A stretch of 52,744 nt of DNA from GCA-002840305 sp964394905 (GTDB taxonomy: Bacteria > Patescibacteriota > Patescibacteriia > Patescibacteriales > UBA12465). Positions 40,385 to 49,651 of this stretch are shown in pieces; the first letter of the stretch is position 1; each line of letters begins with the position of its first letter. Position numbers and translations under genes: made by a program. Below the pieces are notes generated by a model that was not told the DNA's origin, ran no database searches, and saw only the letters and a list, made by a program, of their open reading frames with translations. Where the stretch lies: contig CAYMZF010000002.1 of assembly GCA_964394905.1 (NCBI GenBank), forward strand, positions 1 to 52,744. Reading direction: 5' to 3'.

Positions 40385-42535
40385 GTGAAAACGATTAATT
40401 CATCTGGAGATCAATTAAATACTTTAGTTAAAAAAGAGAAAAGGGAAAATGTTTTTTTCCGGTTTTTTCGCATTTTTAAAAAGAAAAAAATAAATTCGGA
40501 TGTAGATGAGACTTTAAATGATTTAGATAATAAATTGGTTTATTCTTTGTCACCAAAAAAGATTCCTAATTTTAAACAATTAAAATATACCAAAAAAGTT
40601 TTAAGTCCGATTGAAAAGCTATTATTAAACATTTTTATAATTTTAATTGTAGTTGCATTAATTTTTTTAGGTGTTAAATTTTTAAAAAAACATGTAAATG
40701 CTTATCCAAAAGCGGGAGGAGAATATATTGAAGGAATGGTTGGATCGCCTAAAAATATAAACCCACTTTATGATTCTGCTCGTGATGTAGATAGTGATAT
40801 TAGTCGTTTAATTTATTCATCTTTATTTAAAAGAGATAAAAATGGACTAATAATTAATGATTTGGTTGAAAATTATTCAGTTAGTAATAATGGTTTAGAA
40901 TATACTATTAAGATAAAAGAAAATGTAAAATGGCATAATGGTGAACAATTATCGGCCAATGACGTTATATTTACCTTTGAAGCTATTAAAAATCCTGATT
41001 ACGGTTCTAATCTTCGTAGTGTTTTTTCTGGTGTAAATATTGTAGCCATTGATGATTATTCTTTTAAGTTTGTTTTAACCGAAACTTATCCGGAGTTTAT
41101 AGAATTATTGACTTTTGGAATATTACCGCAAAATTTATGGGGTGATGTTTCATCGGCCAATGCTTTTTTAAACGAATTAAATATTAAACCGATTGGTTCC
41201 GGCCCTTATAAATTTAAATCACTAACTAAAAATAAATCAGGTGATATAAAAGAATTTACTCTAGTGGCTAACACTGATTATTATGATCAGAGTCCGTATA
41301 TCAGTAAATTAATTTTAAAATTTTATAGTAATTATAACGAATTAGTTAGTGCTTTAAATAATAATGAAGTTGACGGATTAAGTTATTTACCACATAGTTT
41401 AAAATCCGATTTAGTTTCGCAAAATTCTTTAAATTTTAATAGTTTAAATTTACCGCAGATAACTTCTATTTTTTTGAATTCTAAAAAAAATTCAATTTTA
41501 TCTGATAATAAAATTCGTCAAGCTTTAACTGAGTTCATTGATCGTAACAAAATTTGTGATGAAATTTTTTCTGGTAACGCCAAAACAGCTTATGGACCAA
41601 TTTTACCAAGCAGTGCTTCGTATAATGATAATATTACAAAGCATGAATATAATTACGAAGAAGCCTCCACTATTTTAAATGAGGCCGGTTGGAATATAGT
41701 TGAATTAAAAGCGAATGAAGTTTCTTTAATTAAAGAAGTTATTGATTTAGAAAAACAAAAAAAAGAGGCTGAAGCGGTTGTAGCGACTTCTACCGAAACC
41801 GCCGTTGAAGATTTAAATAATCAAAATACTGCAGACGAAAAATCAACCAGCAATATAGTCGATATTAATGCCACTTTGGCTACTAGAACCGAAACTTTAA
41901 AAGCGATTGACAATTGGGAAATAAAGAGAAATATTATTGAAACTTTCGCTTTAAATGATGAAGAATTAATAGGTAATTGGAGATACAAAGCCACTAAGGA
42001 CAGTGGTAAACCCTATAATTATTTAACCATTAATCTAACCACAGTTGACTTAATTGATAATATTTCAGTAGCTGAATTTATAAAAACATCTTGGGAAAGT
42101 GCCGGTATAAAAACTTTTATTAAAACTATCAGTTCTAATCAGGTACAATCAGAAATAATAAAACAAAAGAATTTTGAAGCTTTGCTTTTAAGCCAAGTAG
42201 TCGGTAGCGACCAAGATGTTTATTCTTTTTGGCATTCTTCCCAAATAAGTGAAACCGGTTTAAATATTTCCGAATATAAAAACAAAGAAGTTGATAAAAT
42301 ATTAGAGGAAGCTCGAACCTCTTTAAAATCAGATGAGCGAATTGAAAAATATAAAAAGTTTCAAGAACTTTTAAGCGCTGATTCGCCGGTTATTTTTCTT
42401 TATTTTCCGACTTATAACTATATTCAAAATAAAAAAGTAAAAGGTTTTGATTTTGTAAATATTTTAAATCCGGCGGATCGTTTTAATAATATTTCTTATT
42501 GGTATATAAAAGTAGATCGTAAAATTGAATTTTAG
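40385..42535 (+). CDS. Membrane-anchored extracellular solute-binding protein, family 5 (OppA/DppA-like)
   Basis: The start codon is GTG. The 716-residue protein has an unusual 78-residue cytoplasmic N-terminus (Lys-rich), then one membrane helix (about 79-100) instead of a lipobox. The SBP_bac_5 domain follows: GGEYIEGMVGSPKNINPLYD, RLIYSSLFK, NVKWHNGEQLSANDVIFTFEAI and GSGPYKFKS. A low-complexity insertion (about residues 446-505, Glu/Ala/Thr-rich) interrupts the C-terminal lobe. Peptide or nickel transport is the family role, but no DppB/C/D/F permease or ATPase genes are in the window. It may act alone or with a partner elsewhere. Confidence 0.88.
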   Translation: MKTINSSGDQLNTLVKKEKRENVFFRFFRIFKKKKINSDVDETLNDLDNKLVYSLSPKKIPNFKQLKYTKKVLSPIEKLLLNIFIILIVVALIFLGVKFLKKHVNAYPKAGGEYIEGMVGSPKNINPLYDSARDVDSDISRLIYSSLFKRDKNGLIINDLVENYSVSNNGLEYTIKIKENVKWHNGEQLSANDVIFTFEAIKNPDYGSNLRSVFSGVNIVAIDDYSFKFVLTETYPEFIELLTFGILPQNLWGDVSSANAFLNELNIKPIGSGPYKFKSLTKNKSGDIKEFTLVANTDYYDQSPYISKLILKFYSNYNELVSALNNNEVDGLSYLPHSLKSDLVSQNSLNFNSLNLPQITSIFLNSKKNSILSDNKIRQALTEFIDRNKICDEIFSGNAKTAYGPILPSSASYNDNITKHEYNYEEASTILNEAGWNIVELKANEVSLIKEVIDLEKQKKEAEAVVATSTETAVEDLNNQNTADEKSTSNIVDINATLATRTETLKAIDNWEIKRNIIETFALNDEELIGNWRYKATKDSGKPYNYLTINLTTVDLIDNISVAEFIKTSWESAGIKTFIKTISSNQVQSEIIKQKNFEALLLSQVVGSDQDVYSFWHSSQISETGLNISEYKNKEVDKILEEARTSLKSDERIEKYKKFQELLSADSPVIFLYFPTYNYIQNKKVKGFDFVNILNPADRFNNISYWYIKVDRKIEF

Positions 42536-42653
42536 ATTTAATCATCCCTAAACTTTAAATAAAAATTTACTCTTTAAATATAAATTTAATAAGAATCTAA
42601 TTTTTTATTTTAGCTTTATTTTAAATGAAACAATGCTAAAATAATTTTTTGTT

Positions 42654-44582
42654 ATGATAGATAAATATCAAGCTTTTTCTCCAGACAATTCTAAAAATGT
42701 TCGGTCTTTTAATTCGGTACCGACTACTTTGAATAATCCGAGATTAGCTCCTCGAAAAAATGTTAATACTTACCATTCTGCCGGAAATTACCAAGCGGTA
42801 GGAGGTTTTCGTAAAAAAAATAATTTCAAAAATCCAGTTAAAAATGTTTCTAAAGAATTACCGGAAATAAAAACTTTTGATAATACCGGCAAATTAAGAG
42901 TTATGGTTTTAGGTGGATTGGAAGAAGTTGGACGAAACATGACGGTAATTGAATATGAAAAAGAAATTATTATTATTGATATGGGTTTACAATTTCCTGA
43001 AGAAGATATGCCCGGAATTGATTATGTTATTCCCAATGTTTCTTATTTGGAAGATAAAAAAGATCGCATTAAAGCCGTCTTTATAACCCATGGTCATTTT
43101 GATCATATTGGTGGTATTCCTCATATTATGGGAGTTATCGGTAATCCGCCGATGTTTATGGGTAAAATGACCGCCGGTTTAGTTCGTAAAAGAATCGCCG
43201 AATTTAAACAAGCCCCAGTTTTAAAAATTAAAGAAATTACTGAATTTGATCGCGTTAAAATTTCTGATAAATTACAAGTTGAATTTTTGCGAGTTAATCA
43301 TTCTATTCCTGATTGTTTTGCTATAATTATAAACACTCCATTGGGCAAGGTTGTTCATACCGGAGATTTTAAAATTGACTTTACTCCCGTTAACGATAAG
43401 CCGGCGGATTTAAATCGTATTGCTCAATTGGGAGCGGAAAATATTTTATTAATGATGTCGGATTCAACCGATGCCGTTCATCTTGGTTATCAAATTTCCG
43501 AGTCGGCTATTGGAGACGAAATGGATAAATTATTTGAAAAAATTACCGGTCGAATTATTATCGGAACTTTTGCTTCTCAGCTAAGTCGTATTCAAAAGAT
43601 TTTTGATTTAGCTAAAAAATATGGTCGTCGAATTTCGCTTCAAGGAAGAAGTATTAATGATAACGTTGAAGTGGCTCATCAAATAAATTATTTAAAATTT
43701 GATCCTAAAATTATAGTTGAAGATAAAGATTTAAATCGTTTGCGTGATGATAAGATTATTATTATCGGTACCGGAGCTCAAGGAGAAAACAACGCCTTTT
43801 TATCTCGTGTAGTAAATAATGAACATCGAGTTATCAGTTTAAGATCAGGTGATACCGTTATCTTTTCATCATCGGTTATTCCAGGTAATGAAAGAACTAT
43901 TCAAAATTTAATGGATATGGTTGTCCGACAAGGAGCTAAAATTATTAACTATAAAATGATGGACATTCACGCTGGAGGTCATGCTAAGCAGGAAGATTTA
44001 AAGTTAATGATGCGTTTAATTCGTCCTCAATATTTTATGCCGATTGAAGCTAATCACTATATGCTTCAAGCTCATGCTGAATTGGCCGAACAAGTGGGAA
44101 TATTTAAAGAGAATATTTTTGTGGCTGATAATGGACAAGTGGTTGAATTTAAAAAGGGTCATAAAGTAATAAATGATAAAAAATTTGAAGTTTTAGGAAC
44201 TTTAACCAAAGAAAAAGTACCGAGTGATTATGTTATGGTTGATGGATTGGGCGTCGGTGATGTATCAGCTATTGTTTTACGTGATCGTCGAGTAATGTCG
44301 GAAGACGGTATGATTGTAGTTATTGTAACAATTGATTCTAAAACCGGTGATTTAATCGGTAGTCCCGATTTAATTTCTCGTGGTTTTATTTATATGAAAG
44401 AAAATCGTGATTTAATTGAAAAGGTTAGATCTAAAGTTAAATTTATCGTTAAAGATAAAAATGATAATACTCCGGCTGATGACGATTATATTAAAAATAA
44501 AATTAGAAATGAAGTTGGTCAATTTTTGTTTGGAGCCACCAAACGACGGCCGATGGTTTTGCCAGTGGTTATTAAAATTTAA
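42654..44582 (+). CDS. rnj: Ribonuclease J
   Basis: Metallo-beta-lactamase/beta-CASP RNase that matures and decays RNA with 5'-exo and endo activity. The 642-residue protein starts with an 80-residue unstructured Asn/Lys-rich extension. The metal-binding motif HGHFDH (146-151) is intact, followed by further motifs HTGDFKIDFTP and SDSTDAVH, the beta-CASP domain and the C-terminal domain with GLGVGDVSAIVLRDRRVMSEDG. The gene is monocistronic and ends in a strong terminator. Confidence 0.95.
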   Translation: MIDKYQAFSPDNSKNVRSFNSVPTTLNNPRLAPRKNVNTYHSAGNYQAVGGFRKKNNFKNPVKNVSKELPEIKTFDNTGKLRVMVLGGLEEVGRNMTVIEYEKEIIIIDMGLQFPEEDMPGIDYVIPNVSYLEDKKDRIKAVFITHGHFDHIGGIPHIMGVIGNPPMFMGKMTAGLVRKRIAEFKQAPVLKIKEITEFDRVKISDKLQVEFLRVNHSIPDCFAIIINTPLGKVVHTGDFKIDFTPVNDKPADLNRIAQLGAENILLMMSDSTDAVHLGYQISESAIGDEMDKLFEKITGRIIIGTFASQLSRIQKIFDLAKKYGRRISLQGRSINDNVEVAHQINYLKFDPKIIVEDKDLNRLRDDKIIIIGTGAQGENNAFLSRVVNNEHRVISLRSGDTVIFSSSVIPGNERTIQNLMDMVVRQGAKIINYKMMDIHAGGHAKQEDLKLMMRLIRPQYFMPIEANHYMLQAHAELAEQVGIFKENIFVADNGQVVEFKKGHKVINDKKFEVLGTLTKEKVPSDYVMVDGLGVGDVSAIVLRDRRVMSEDGMIVVIVTIDSKTGDLIGSPDLISRGFIYMKENRDLIEKVRSKVKFIVKDKNDNTPADDDYIKNKIRNEVGQFLFGATKRRPMVLPVVIKI

Positions 44583-44601
44583 TATAATACAAATTTTATA
44601 T

Positions 44602-44631
44602 AAAAAATATCCGGAAACGGATATTTTTTTT
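44602..44631 (+). terminator. Terminator of rnj
   Basis: AAAAAATATCCG, a GAAA loop and CGGATATTTTTTT form a 7-bp core stem extended by A/T pairs with a T8 tract. Confidence 0.9.
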
Positions 44632-44659
44632 GTTTTTATTTTAATATAACGATAAGCTC

Positions 44660-44688
44660 TTGCTTTTTTAAAGTAATTGTTTTATAAT
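44660..44688 (+). promoter_or_regulatory. Promoter of rpsA
   Basis: TTGCTT (44660-44665), a 17-bp spacer and a perfect TATAAT (44683-44688) are followed by a 130-nt leader. Confidence 0.75.
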
Positions 44689-44694
44689 AATCTC

Positions 44695-44825
44695 ACAAAT
44701 TAATAAGCCTTTTATAAACATCCCGAATTTAAGGCGGTCGGGAACTTTCTACTTTTTAAAAGAGAAGGTTAAATCATTCTTTTTTTATTTGTAATTAATT
44801 TTATTATAGATAAAAATATTTTTTT
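44695..44825 (+). promoter_or_regulatory. Structured 5' leader of rpsA
   Basis: Two hairpins are visible. TCCCGA (44721-44726) pairs with TCGGGA (44738-44743). AACTTTCT (44743-44750) pairs with AGAAGGTT (44763-44770), and the two stems share A44743. A T-rich stretch follows. S1 is autogenously regulated in other bacteria, so a translational operator is possible. Confidence 0.5.
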
Positions 44826-46043
44826 ATGAGTGATGATAAAAAAGAAAATAGTGTTCTACGCGCTTTATTAGAACAAGACACTATTAAAGTTCCGGGAGTA
44901 AACGATATTGTTGTTGGTAAGGTAATAACCGCTTCTAAGTCCGAAGTTCGTTTAGATATTGGCGGTGTTTTTATTGGTGTTGTTCGTGGTCCCGAATTAT
45001 ATTTTGAAGCTGAAGAATTTGCCAGTTTAAAACCGGGTGATGAAATTGAAGCTACCGTAATCGATGAAGAAAATGAACGAGGAGAATTGGAATTATCATT
45101 TAAGCAAGCCGGTCAGGAAAAGGCTTGGAGTAAACTAGAACAAGCCTTAAAAGATAAAGAAATTGTTAAAGTTAAAGTGGTTGAAGCTAATAAAGGTGGA
45201 TTATTGGTAAAATATTATCAAATTGCTGGTTTTTTACCAGTATCTCAGTTATCTCCAGAAAATTATCCTCGAGTTAATGGTGGTGACAAACAAAAAATAT
45301 TAGAAAAATTAAAATCGTTTATCGGCCAAGAAATTGAAGTTAATGTTATTAATTTAGGTGAAGAATCCGATAAAATAATTTTTAGCGAAAAAGATGTTTG
45401 GAATAAAAAACAAAAACACATAATTGATAAGTATAAGGTTGGTATGATAGTTGATGGTAAAATTTCAGCTGTTACTAATTTTGGTGTCTTTATAAGTTTT
45501 GGCGAGGGGATGGAAGGTTTAATTCATATTTCCGAATTAGCTTGGCAAAGAATTGAATCTCCGGAAAAACTTTATAAAGTCGGTGATATAATTAAAGCGG
45601 AAATAGTTAATCTTGATAATAATAAAATCTTTTTGAGCGCTAAAAAAATTGTTGAAGATCCATGGAAAAAAGCGGTTGAAAAGTATAAATCCGGCGATAT
45701 CGTTAAAGGCCAAGTTTTAAAAGTTAATCCGTTTGGATTATTTGTAAAATTAGATGATGAAATTCATGGTTTGGCTCATATTACCCAGTTAAATATAAAT
45801 GTTAAAGAAAAAATCAGTGATTTATTTAAATCCGGAGATGAACTTGATTTTGAAATTTTATCTATTTCACCGGCTGATCATCGTTTAGGTTTAAAATTGG
45901 TTAAAGAAGGAAAAAAAATAAAGAAAGATAAAATAGATTCAGAAGAAAAAGAGGAAATTAAAGATGAATCAAAAAAGAAAGAAAAAAAAGAAGTTAAGGA
46001 AAAATCGGTAAAAGAGAAAAAAGTTAAGGTTGATAAAAAATAA
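44826..46043 (+). CDS. rpsA: 30S ribosomal protein S1
   Basis: The 405-residue protein carries four S1/OB domains, at about residues 22-92, 108-190, 203-274 and 288-360. Typical S1 loops are seen in the third (TNFGVFISFGEGMEGLIHISEL) and fourth (NPFGLFVKLDDEIHGLAHIT). A Lys/Glu-rich tail of about 40 residues ends it. Gram-negative S1 usually has six domains, so this is a short four-domain version. S1 helps mRNAs without a Shine-Dalgarno bind the ribosome, which fits the start sites in this window. Confidence 0.93.
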   Translation: MSDDKKENSVLRALLEQDTIKVPGVNDIVVGKVITASKSEVRLDIGGVFIGVVRGPELYFEAEEFASLKPGDEIEATVIDEENERGELELSFKQAGQEKAWSKLEQALKDKEIVKVKVVEANKGGLLVKYYQIAGFLPVSQLSPENYPRVNGGDKQKILEKLKSFIGQEIEVNVINLGEESDKIIFSEKDVWNKKQKHIIDKYKVGMIVDGKISAVTNFGVFISFGEGMEGLIHISELAWQRIESPEKLYKVGDIIKAEIVNLDNNKIFLSAKKIVEDPWKKAVEKYKSGDIVKGQVLKVNPFGLFVKLDDEIHGLAHITQLNINVKEKISDLFKSGDELDFEILSISPADHRLGLKLVKEGKKIKKDKIDSEEKEEIKDESKKKEKKEVKEKSVKEKKVKVDKK

Positions 46044-46058
46044 TACATATAGCCAAAA

Positions 46059-46091
46059 AAACAAAGAGCCGGTTATTCGGCTCTTTGTTTT
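46059..46091 (+). terminator. Terminator of rpsA
   Basis: AAACAAAGAGCCG, a GTTATT loop and CGGCTCTTTGTTTT form a perfect 13-bp stem. Confidence 0.9.
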
Positions 46092-46099
46092 AATATTAT

Positions 46100-46128
46100 T
46101 TGTTTTTAAGCTTAATTTATTGTATAAT
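46100..46128 (+). promoter_or_regulatory. Promoter of ftsH
   Basis: TTGTTT (46100-46105), a 17-bp spacer and a perfect TATAAT (46123-46128) lie 29 bp before the ATG at 46158. Confidence 0.7.
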
Positions 46129-46157
46129 ATATAAATATAACATTAATTTATTACAAT

Positions 46158-47978
46158 ATGAAACCTTTTTTAAAAAATTCATTCATGTTTTTATTTTCTT
46201 TTTTGGTTATAGCCGCTTTGTTTAGTATTTTTACTCAAAATTCTTCCAAAACTGAAACTATTGGTTTAAATAATTTAGTGTCTTTAATTAATGATGAACA
46301 AATTACCGCTATTGAAGTGATTGATAACACTATAAATTTGACTTTAAATTCTGGTGAAAAGAAAACAGTAAAAAAAGAAAGCACCGAATCTTTTTCTGCT
46401 TTGATAAAAAATTTGGGTGTTGATCAAGAAAAAATGTCAAAAATAAATTTAATCGTTAAAGAAGATAGCAGTTTTAAAACAATGTTAATATCACTTTTAC
46501 CTATTTTAATTCCAGTTATTTTAATAGCCGCTTTTTTAATTTTCATGTTAAAAGGAGTAAATGGTGCTAATTCAAAAGCAATGATGTTCGGTCAATCTCA
46601 GGCTCGTGAATTTGATAATAAACAAAAAAATAAAATTACTTTTAAAGACGTAGCCGGGGCTAAAGAAGCTAAACAAGAATTAAGTGAGATAGTTGATTTT
46701 TTAAAATTTCCCAAAAAATTTTATGATTTGGGAGCTAAAATTCCTAAAGGCGTTTTACTGTTAGGTGGTCCGGGAATCGGAAAAACTTTAATGGCTAAAG
46801 CCGTAGCCGGTGAAGCCAATGTTCCATTTTTAAGTATTTCCGGTTCAGAATTTGTGGAAATGTTTGTAGGGGTGGGAGCTTCTCGGGTTCGATCTCTTTT
46901 TCAAAAAGCAAAAAAAAGTTCACCTTGTATTATATTTATTGATGAAATTGATGCCGTTGGCCGAAAAAGAGGTTCAGGTTTGGGCGGTTCTCATGATGAG
47001 CGTGAACAAACTTTAAATCAAATTTTAGTTGAAATGGACGGTTTTGAACCTAACGTCAGTATTATTGTTATTGCGGCTACTAATCGACCCGATGTTTTAG
47101 ATCCAGCGTTACTTCGTCCGGGAAGATTTGATCGTCAAATTGTAATTGATAATCCTGATTTAAAAGATCGTGAAGAGATTTTAAAAGTTCATGCGCAAAA
47201 AAAACCTTTAGCTAAAGATGTTGATTTAAAATTAATAGCTCAAAGAACTCCGGGATTTAGTGGGGCTGATTTAGCTAATGTTTTAAATGAAGCGGCTATT
47301 TTAGCCGCTCGGCAAAACAAAAAAATTATTGAATTGCCGGATTTGTTTGAAGCTATTGAAAAAGTTATTATGGGTCCGGAGAGAAAGGGTCGAATTATAA
47401 GTGATGACGAAAAGAAAATTACCGCTTATCATGAAGCCGGTCATGCGGTGGTGGCTAATTTTTTACCCAATGCCGATCCGGTTCATAAAATTTCAATTAT
47501 TGCTCGAGGTCAAGCCGGTGGTTATACTTTAAAACTTCCAGAAAATGATAAAAGATTATATTCAAAAAATTATTTTATTGATGAAATTGCTGTATTATTA
47601 GCCGGTCATTTAACTGAGAAAAAAATATTTGGAGAAGTTACTACCGGAGCTACTTCCGATTTGCGTCGAGCGACCGAATTAGCTCGTCGGTTAATAACTG
47701 ATTATGGAATGAGTGAAAAATTAGGTCCAAGAACTTTCGGTGAAAAAGAAGAAATGATTTTTTTGGGTCGGGAAATTCATGAACAACGTGATTATAGCGA
47801 AAAAGTGGCTGAAATGATTGATGAAGAAATTACTAATTTTATTAACGAAGGAGAAAAACGAGCTGTTAATATTTTAAATAAAAACAAAGAACAATTGGAA
47901 AAAGTTGTCGCCGTTTTATTAGAAAAAGAAACAATTGAAAAAGAAGAATTTGATAAATTAGTCGCCGTTAAGAACTAA
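46158..47978 (+). CDS. ftsH: ATP-dependent zinc metalloprotease FtsH
   Basis: Membrane-anchored AAA protease for quality control. The 606-residue protein has two membrane helices (about 8-25 and 109-131) around a short external domain. Walker A is GGPGIGKT (203-210), a Gly-for-Pro change from the usual GPPGTGKT that keeps the invariant positions. Walker B is IIFIDEIDAVG, the SRH reads ATNRPDVLDPALLRPGRFDRQ, and the zinc-binding HEAGH is 425-429. C-terminal metalloprotease motifs such as TTGATSDLRRAT are intact. Confidence 0.97.
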   Translation: MKPFLKNSFMFLFSFLVIAALFSIFTQNSSKTETIGLNNLVSLINDEQITAIEVIDNTINLTLNSGEKKTVKKESTESFSALIKNLGVDQEKMSKINLIVKEDSSFKTMLISLLPILIPVILIAAFLIFMLKGVNGANSKAMMFGQSQAREFDNKQKNKITFKDVAGAKEAKQELSEIVDFLKFPKKFYDLGAKIPKGVLLLGGPGIGKTLMAKAVAGEANVPFLSISGSEFVEMFVGVGASRVRSLFQKAKKSSPCIIFIDEIDAVGRKRGSGLGGSHDEREQTLNQILVEMDGFEPNVSIIVIAATNRPDVLDPALLRPGRFDRQIVIDNPDLKDREEILKVHAQKKPLAKDVDLKLIAQRTPGFSGADLANVLNEAAILAARQNKKIIELPDLFEAIEKVIMGPERKGRIISDDEKKITAYHEAGHAVVANFLPNADPVHKISIIARGQAGGYTLKLPENDKRLYSKNYFIDEIAVLLAGHLTEKKIFGEVTTGATSDLRRATELARRLITDYGMSEKLGPRTFGEKEEMIFLGREIHEQRDYSEKVAEMIDEEITNFINEGEKRAVNILNKNKEQLEKVVAVLLEKETIEKEEFDKLVAVKN

Positions 47979-48063
47979 ATTAATTATTTTCGTTAATTGT
48001 TATTTGACTAATATCAATTTTTAAATTATACTTAAATTAAATTTTAAAATAAACTTTTAAATT

Positions 48064-48264
48064 ATGTCAGTACCAAAAAGAAGAAAAACACGGTCAGCCG
48101 TTGGCCAAAATCGTTCCCATTTAGCTTTAAAACCTAAAACTTTAAATAGCTGTCCCAAATGCGGTCAAGCTATTTTACCCCATACTGCTTGCGGGTTTTG
48201 CGGAACCTATAAAGGTAAAACCGTTTTAACAATTAAAGATAAAAAAGCTAAAAGTAAAAAATAA
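48064..48264 (+). CDS. rpmF: 50S ribosomal protein L32
   Basis: This 66-residue protein has the conserved MSVPKRRKTRSAVGQNRSH start and a four-cysteine zinc ribbon (SCPKCG...ACGFCG), so it is the zinc-binding form of L32. It ends with a Lys-rich tail. Confidence 0.96.
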   Translation: MSVPKRRKTRSAVGQNRSHLALKPKTLNSCPKCGQAILPHTACGFCGTYKGKTVLTIKDKKAKSKK

Positions 48265-48290
48265 GGCACTGTTTAGTGCTTTATTTTTTT
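48263..48290 (+). terminator. Terminator after rpmF
   Basis: AAGGCACT and AGTGCTTT form an 8-bp stem (one G-U) with a GTTT loop and a T-rich tail. It begins at the last base of the stop codon. Confidence 0.8.
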
Positions 48291-48303
48291 AATATATATA
48301 ATT

Positions 48304-48834
48304 ATGGCTAATAGACATTTATCCCGAACTATCGCTATGCAAACTTTGTTTGTATGGGATTTTAATAATCAAACTAAAAATTTAGATGATATCATTGAAG
48401 ATAATTTTAAAAATTTTGCTCCCGAATTTGATGATGGCGGTTTTGTTAGAGAACTAGTTTTTGGAGTTTTTAATAATTTAGAGGAAATTAATAACTATAT
48501 AAAAAAATATGCTCCAGAATGGCCTTTGGATCAAATTACGGTAATTGATCGGAATGTTTTGCGTTTAGGTATTTATGAATTAGTTTTTTCTGAAAAAATT
48601 CCGCCTAAAGTTGCTATTAATGAAGCGATTGAAGTGGCTAAAAATTTTGGCGGGGAATCATCCGGTAAGTTTATTAATGGAGTTTTAGGATCTATATTTA
48701 ATGACATGCCGGAAGAAGAAAAAACTAAAAGAGAAAAATTATCAACCCAAAAAACAAACAATAATAACGAAGAACAAACAGAAGATAAAATTAAACAAGA
48801 GGAAGTTATCGATAATCAGATTGAAAAAGATTAG
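48304..48834 (+). CDS. nusB: Transcription antitermination protein NusB
   Basis: The 176-residue protein has the NusB all-helical core: RHLSRTIAMQTLFVWDFN, IKKYAPEWPLDQITVIDRNVLRLGIYE, PPKVAINEAIEVAKNFGGESSGKFINGVLGSI. A 35-residue Lys/Glu/Asn tail follows the core. NusB binds boxA in rRNA leaders and would act on the 23S leader described at 51872-52202. Confidence 0.95.
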   Translation: MANRHLSRTIAMQTLFVWDFNNQTKNLDDIIEDNFKNFAPEFDDGGFVRELVFGVFNNLEEINNYIKKYAPEWPLDQITVIDRNVLRLGIYELVFSEKIPPKVAINEAIEVAKNFGGESSGKFINGVLGSIFNDMPEEEKTKREKLSTQKTNNNNEEQTEDKIKQEEVIDNQIEKD

Positions 48835-48931
48835 ATAATAAATTAGTTAAAATATTAATTAATAAAATAAATTATAATTTGCGTTTTTAAATATTTAAAA
48901 TTGAAAATTATAATTTATCTGATTTTATAAT

Positions 48932-49627
48932 ATGAGTAATTTAAAAGATTTAGAAAAAGAAATCAAGGTAAATTTTACTAACCATGATTTGTTGCAACAA
49001 GCCATGGTTCATCGATCGTATATTAACGAACATCCTAATTTTAAAATGGGTCATAATGAAAGATTAGAATTTTTAGGTGATGCTGTTTTAGAAATTATTG
49101 TTACCGAATATTTATACAAAAGTTTCCCCGATAAACCGGAAGGGGATTTAACTAATTGGCGAGCTAGTTTGGTTAATTCTAAAATGTTGTATAAAATAGC
49201 CAATAAATTAAATTTTGATAAATTTTTGTTATTATCTAAAGGTGAATCTAAAGATAGTAATTCCAAAGCTCGACACTATATTTTAGCTGATTCGGTGGAA
49301 GCTGTTATCGGGGCTATTTATTTAGATCAAGGATTGGAAATAGCTAAAGAATTTATTTTAAATAATGTTATAACCAATTTGGATGAAATTATAAAAAATA
49401 AAACTTATGTCGATCCTAAATCTCGTTTTCAAGAAATGTCGCAAGAAATTGTCGGAATTACTCCATCTTATCAAGTTTTAAAAGAAGAAGGTCCCGATCA
49501 TGCTAAAAAGTTTACCATCGGTCTATATTTAAATGAAGAACTTATAACTACCGGTGAAGGTTTTTCTAAACAAGAAGCTCAAACTAAAGCCGCCGAAGAA
49601 GGATTAAAAATTAAAAAATGGTTTTAA
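48932..49627 (+). CDS. rnc: Ribonuclease III
   Basis: Double-strand-specific endonuclease for rRNA and mRNA processing. The 231-residue protein has the catalytic signature NERLEFLGDAVLEI, a second acidic helix (DSVEAVIGAIYLDQG), and a C-terminal dsRNA-binding domain (about 160-228) with KSRFQEMSQEIVGITPSYQV and KQEAQTKAAEEGL. Confidence 0.97.
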   Translation: MSNLKDLEKEIKVNFTNHDLLQQAMVHRSYINEHPNFKMGHNERLEFLGDAVLEIIVTEYLYKSFPDKPEGDLTNWRASLVNSKMLYKIANKLNFDKFLLLSKGESKDSNSKARHYILADSVEAVIGAIYLDQGLEIAKEFILNNVITNLDEIIKNKTYVDPKSRFQEMSQEIVGITPSYQVLKEEGPDHAKKFTIGLYLNEELITTGEGFSKQEAQTKAAEEGLKIKKWF

Positions 49628-49651
49628 TTTTTTAAACACTAATTTAAAAAT

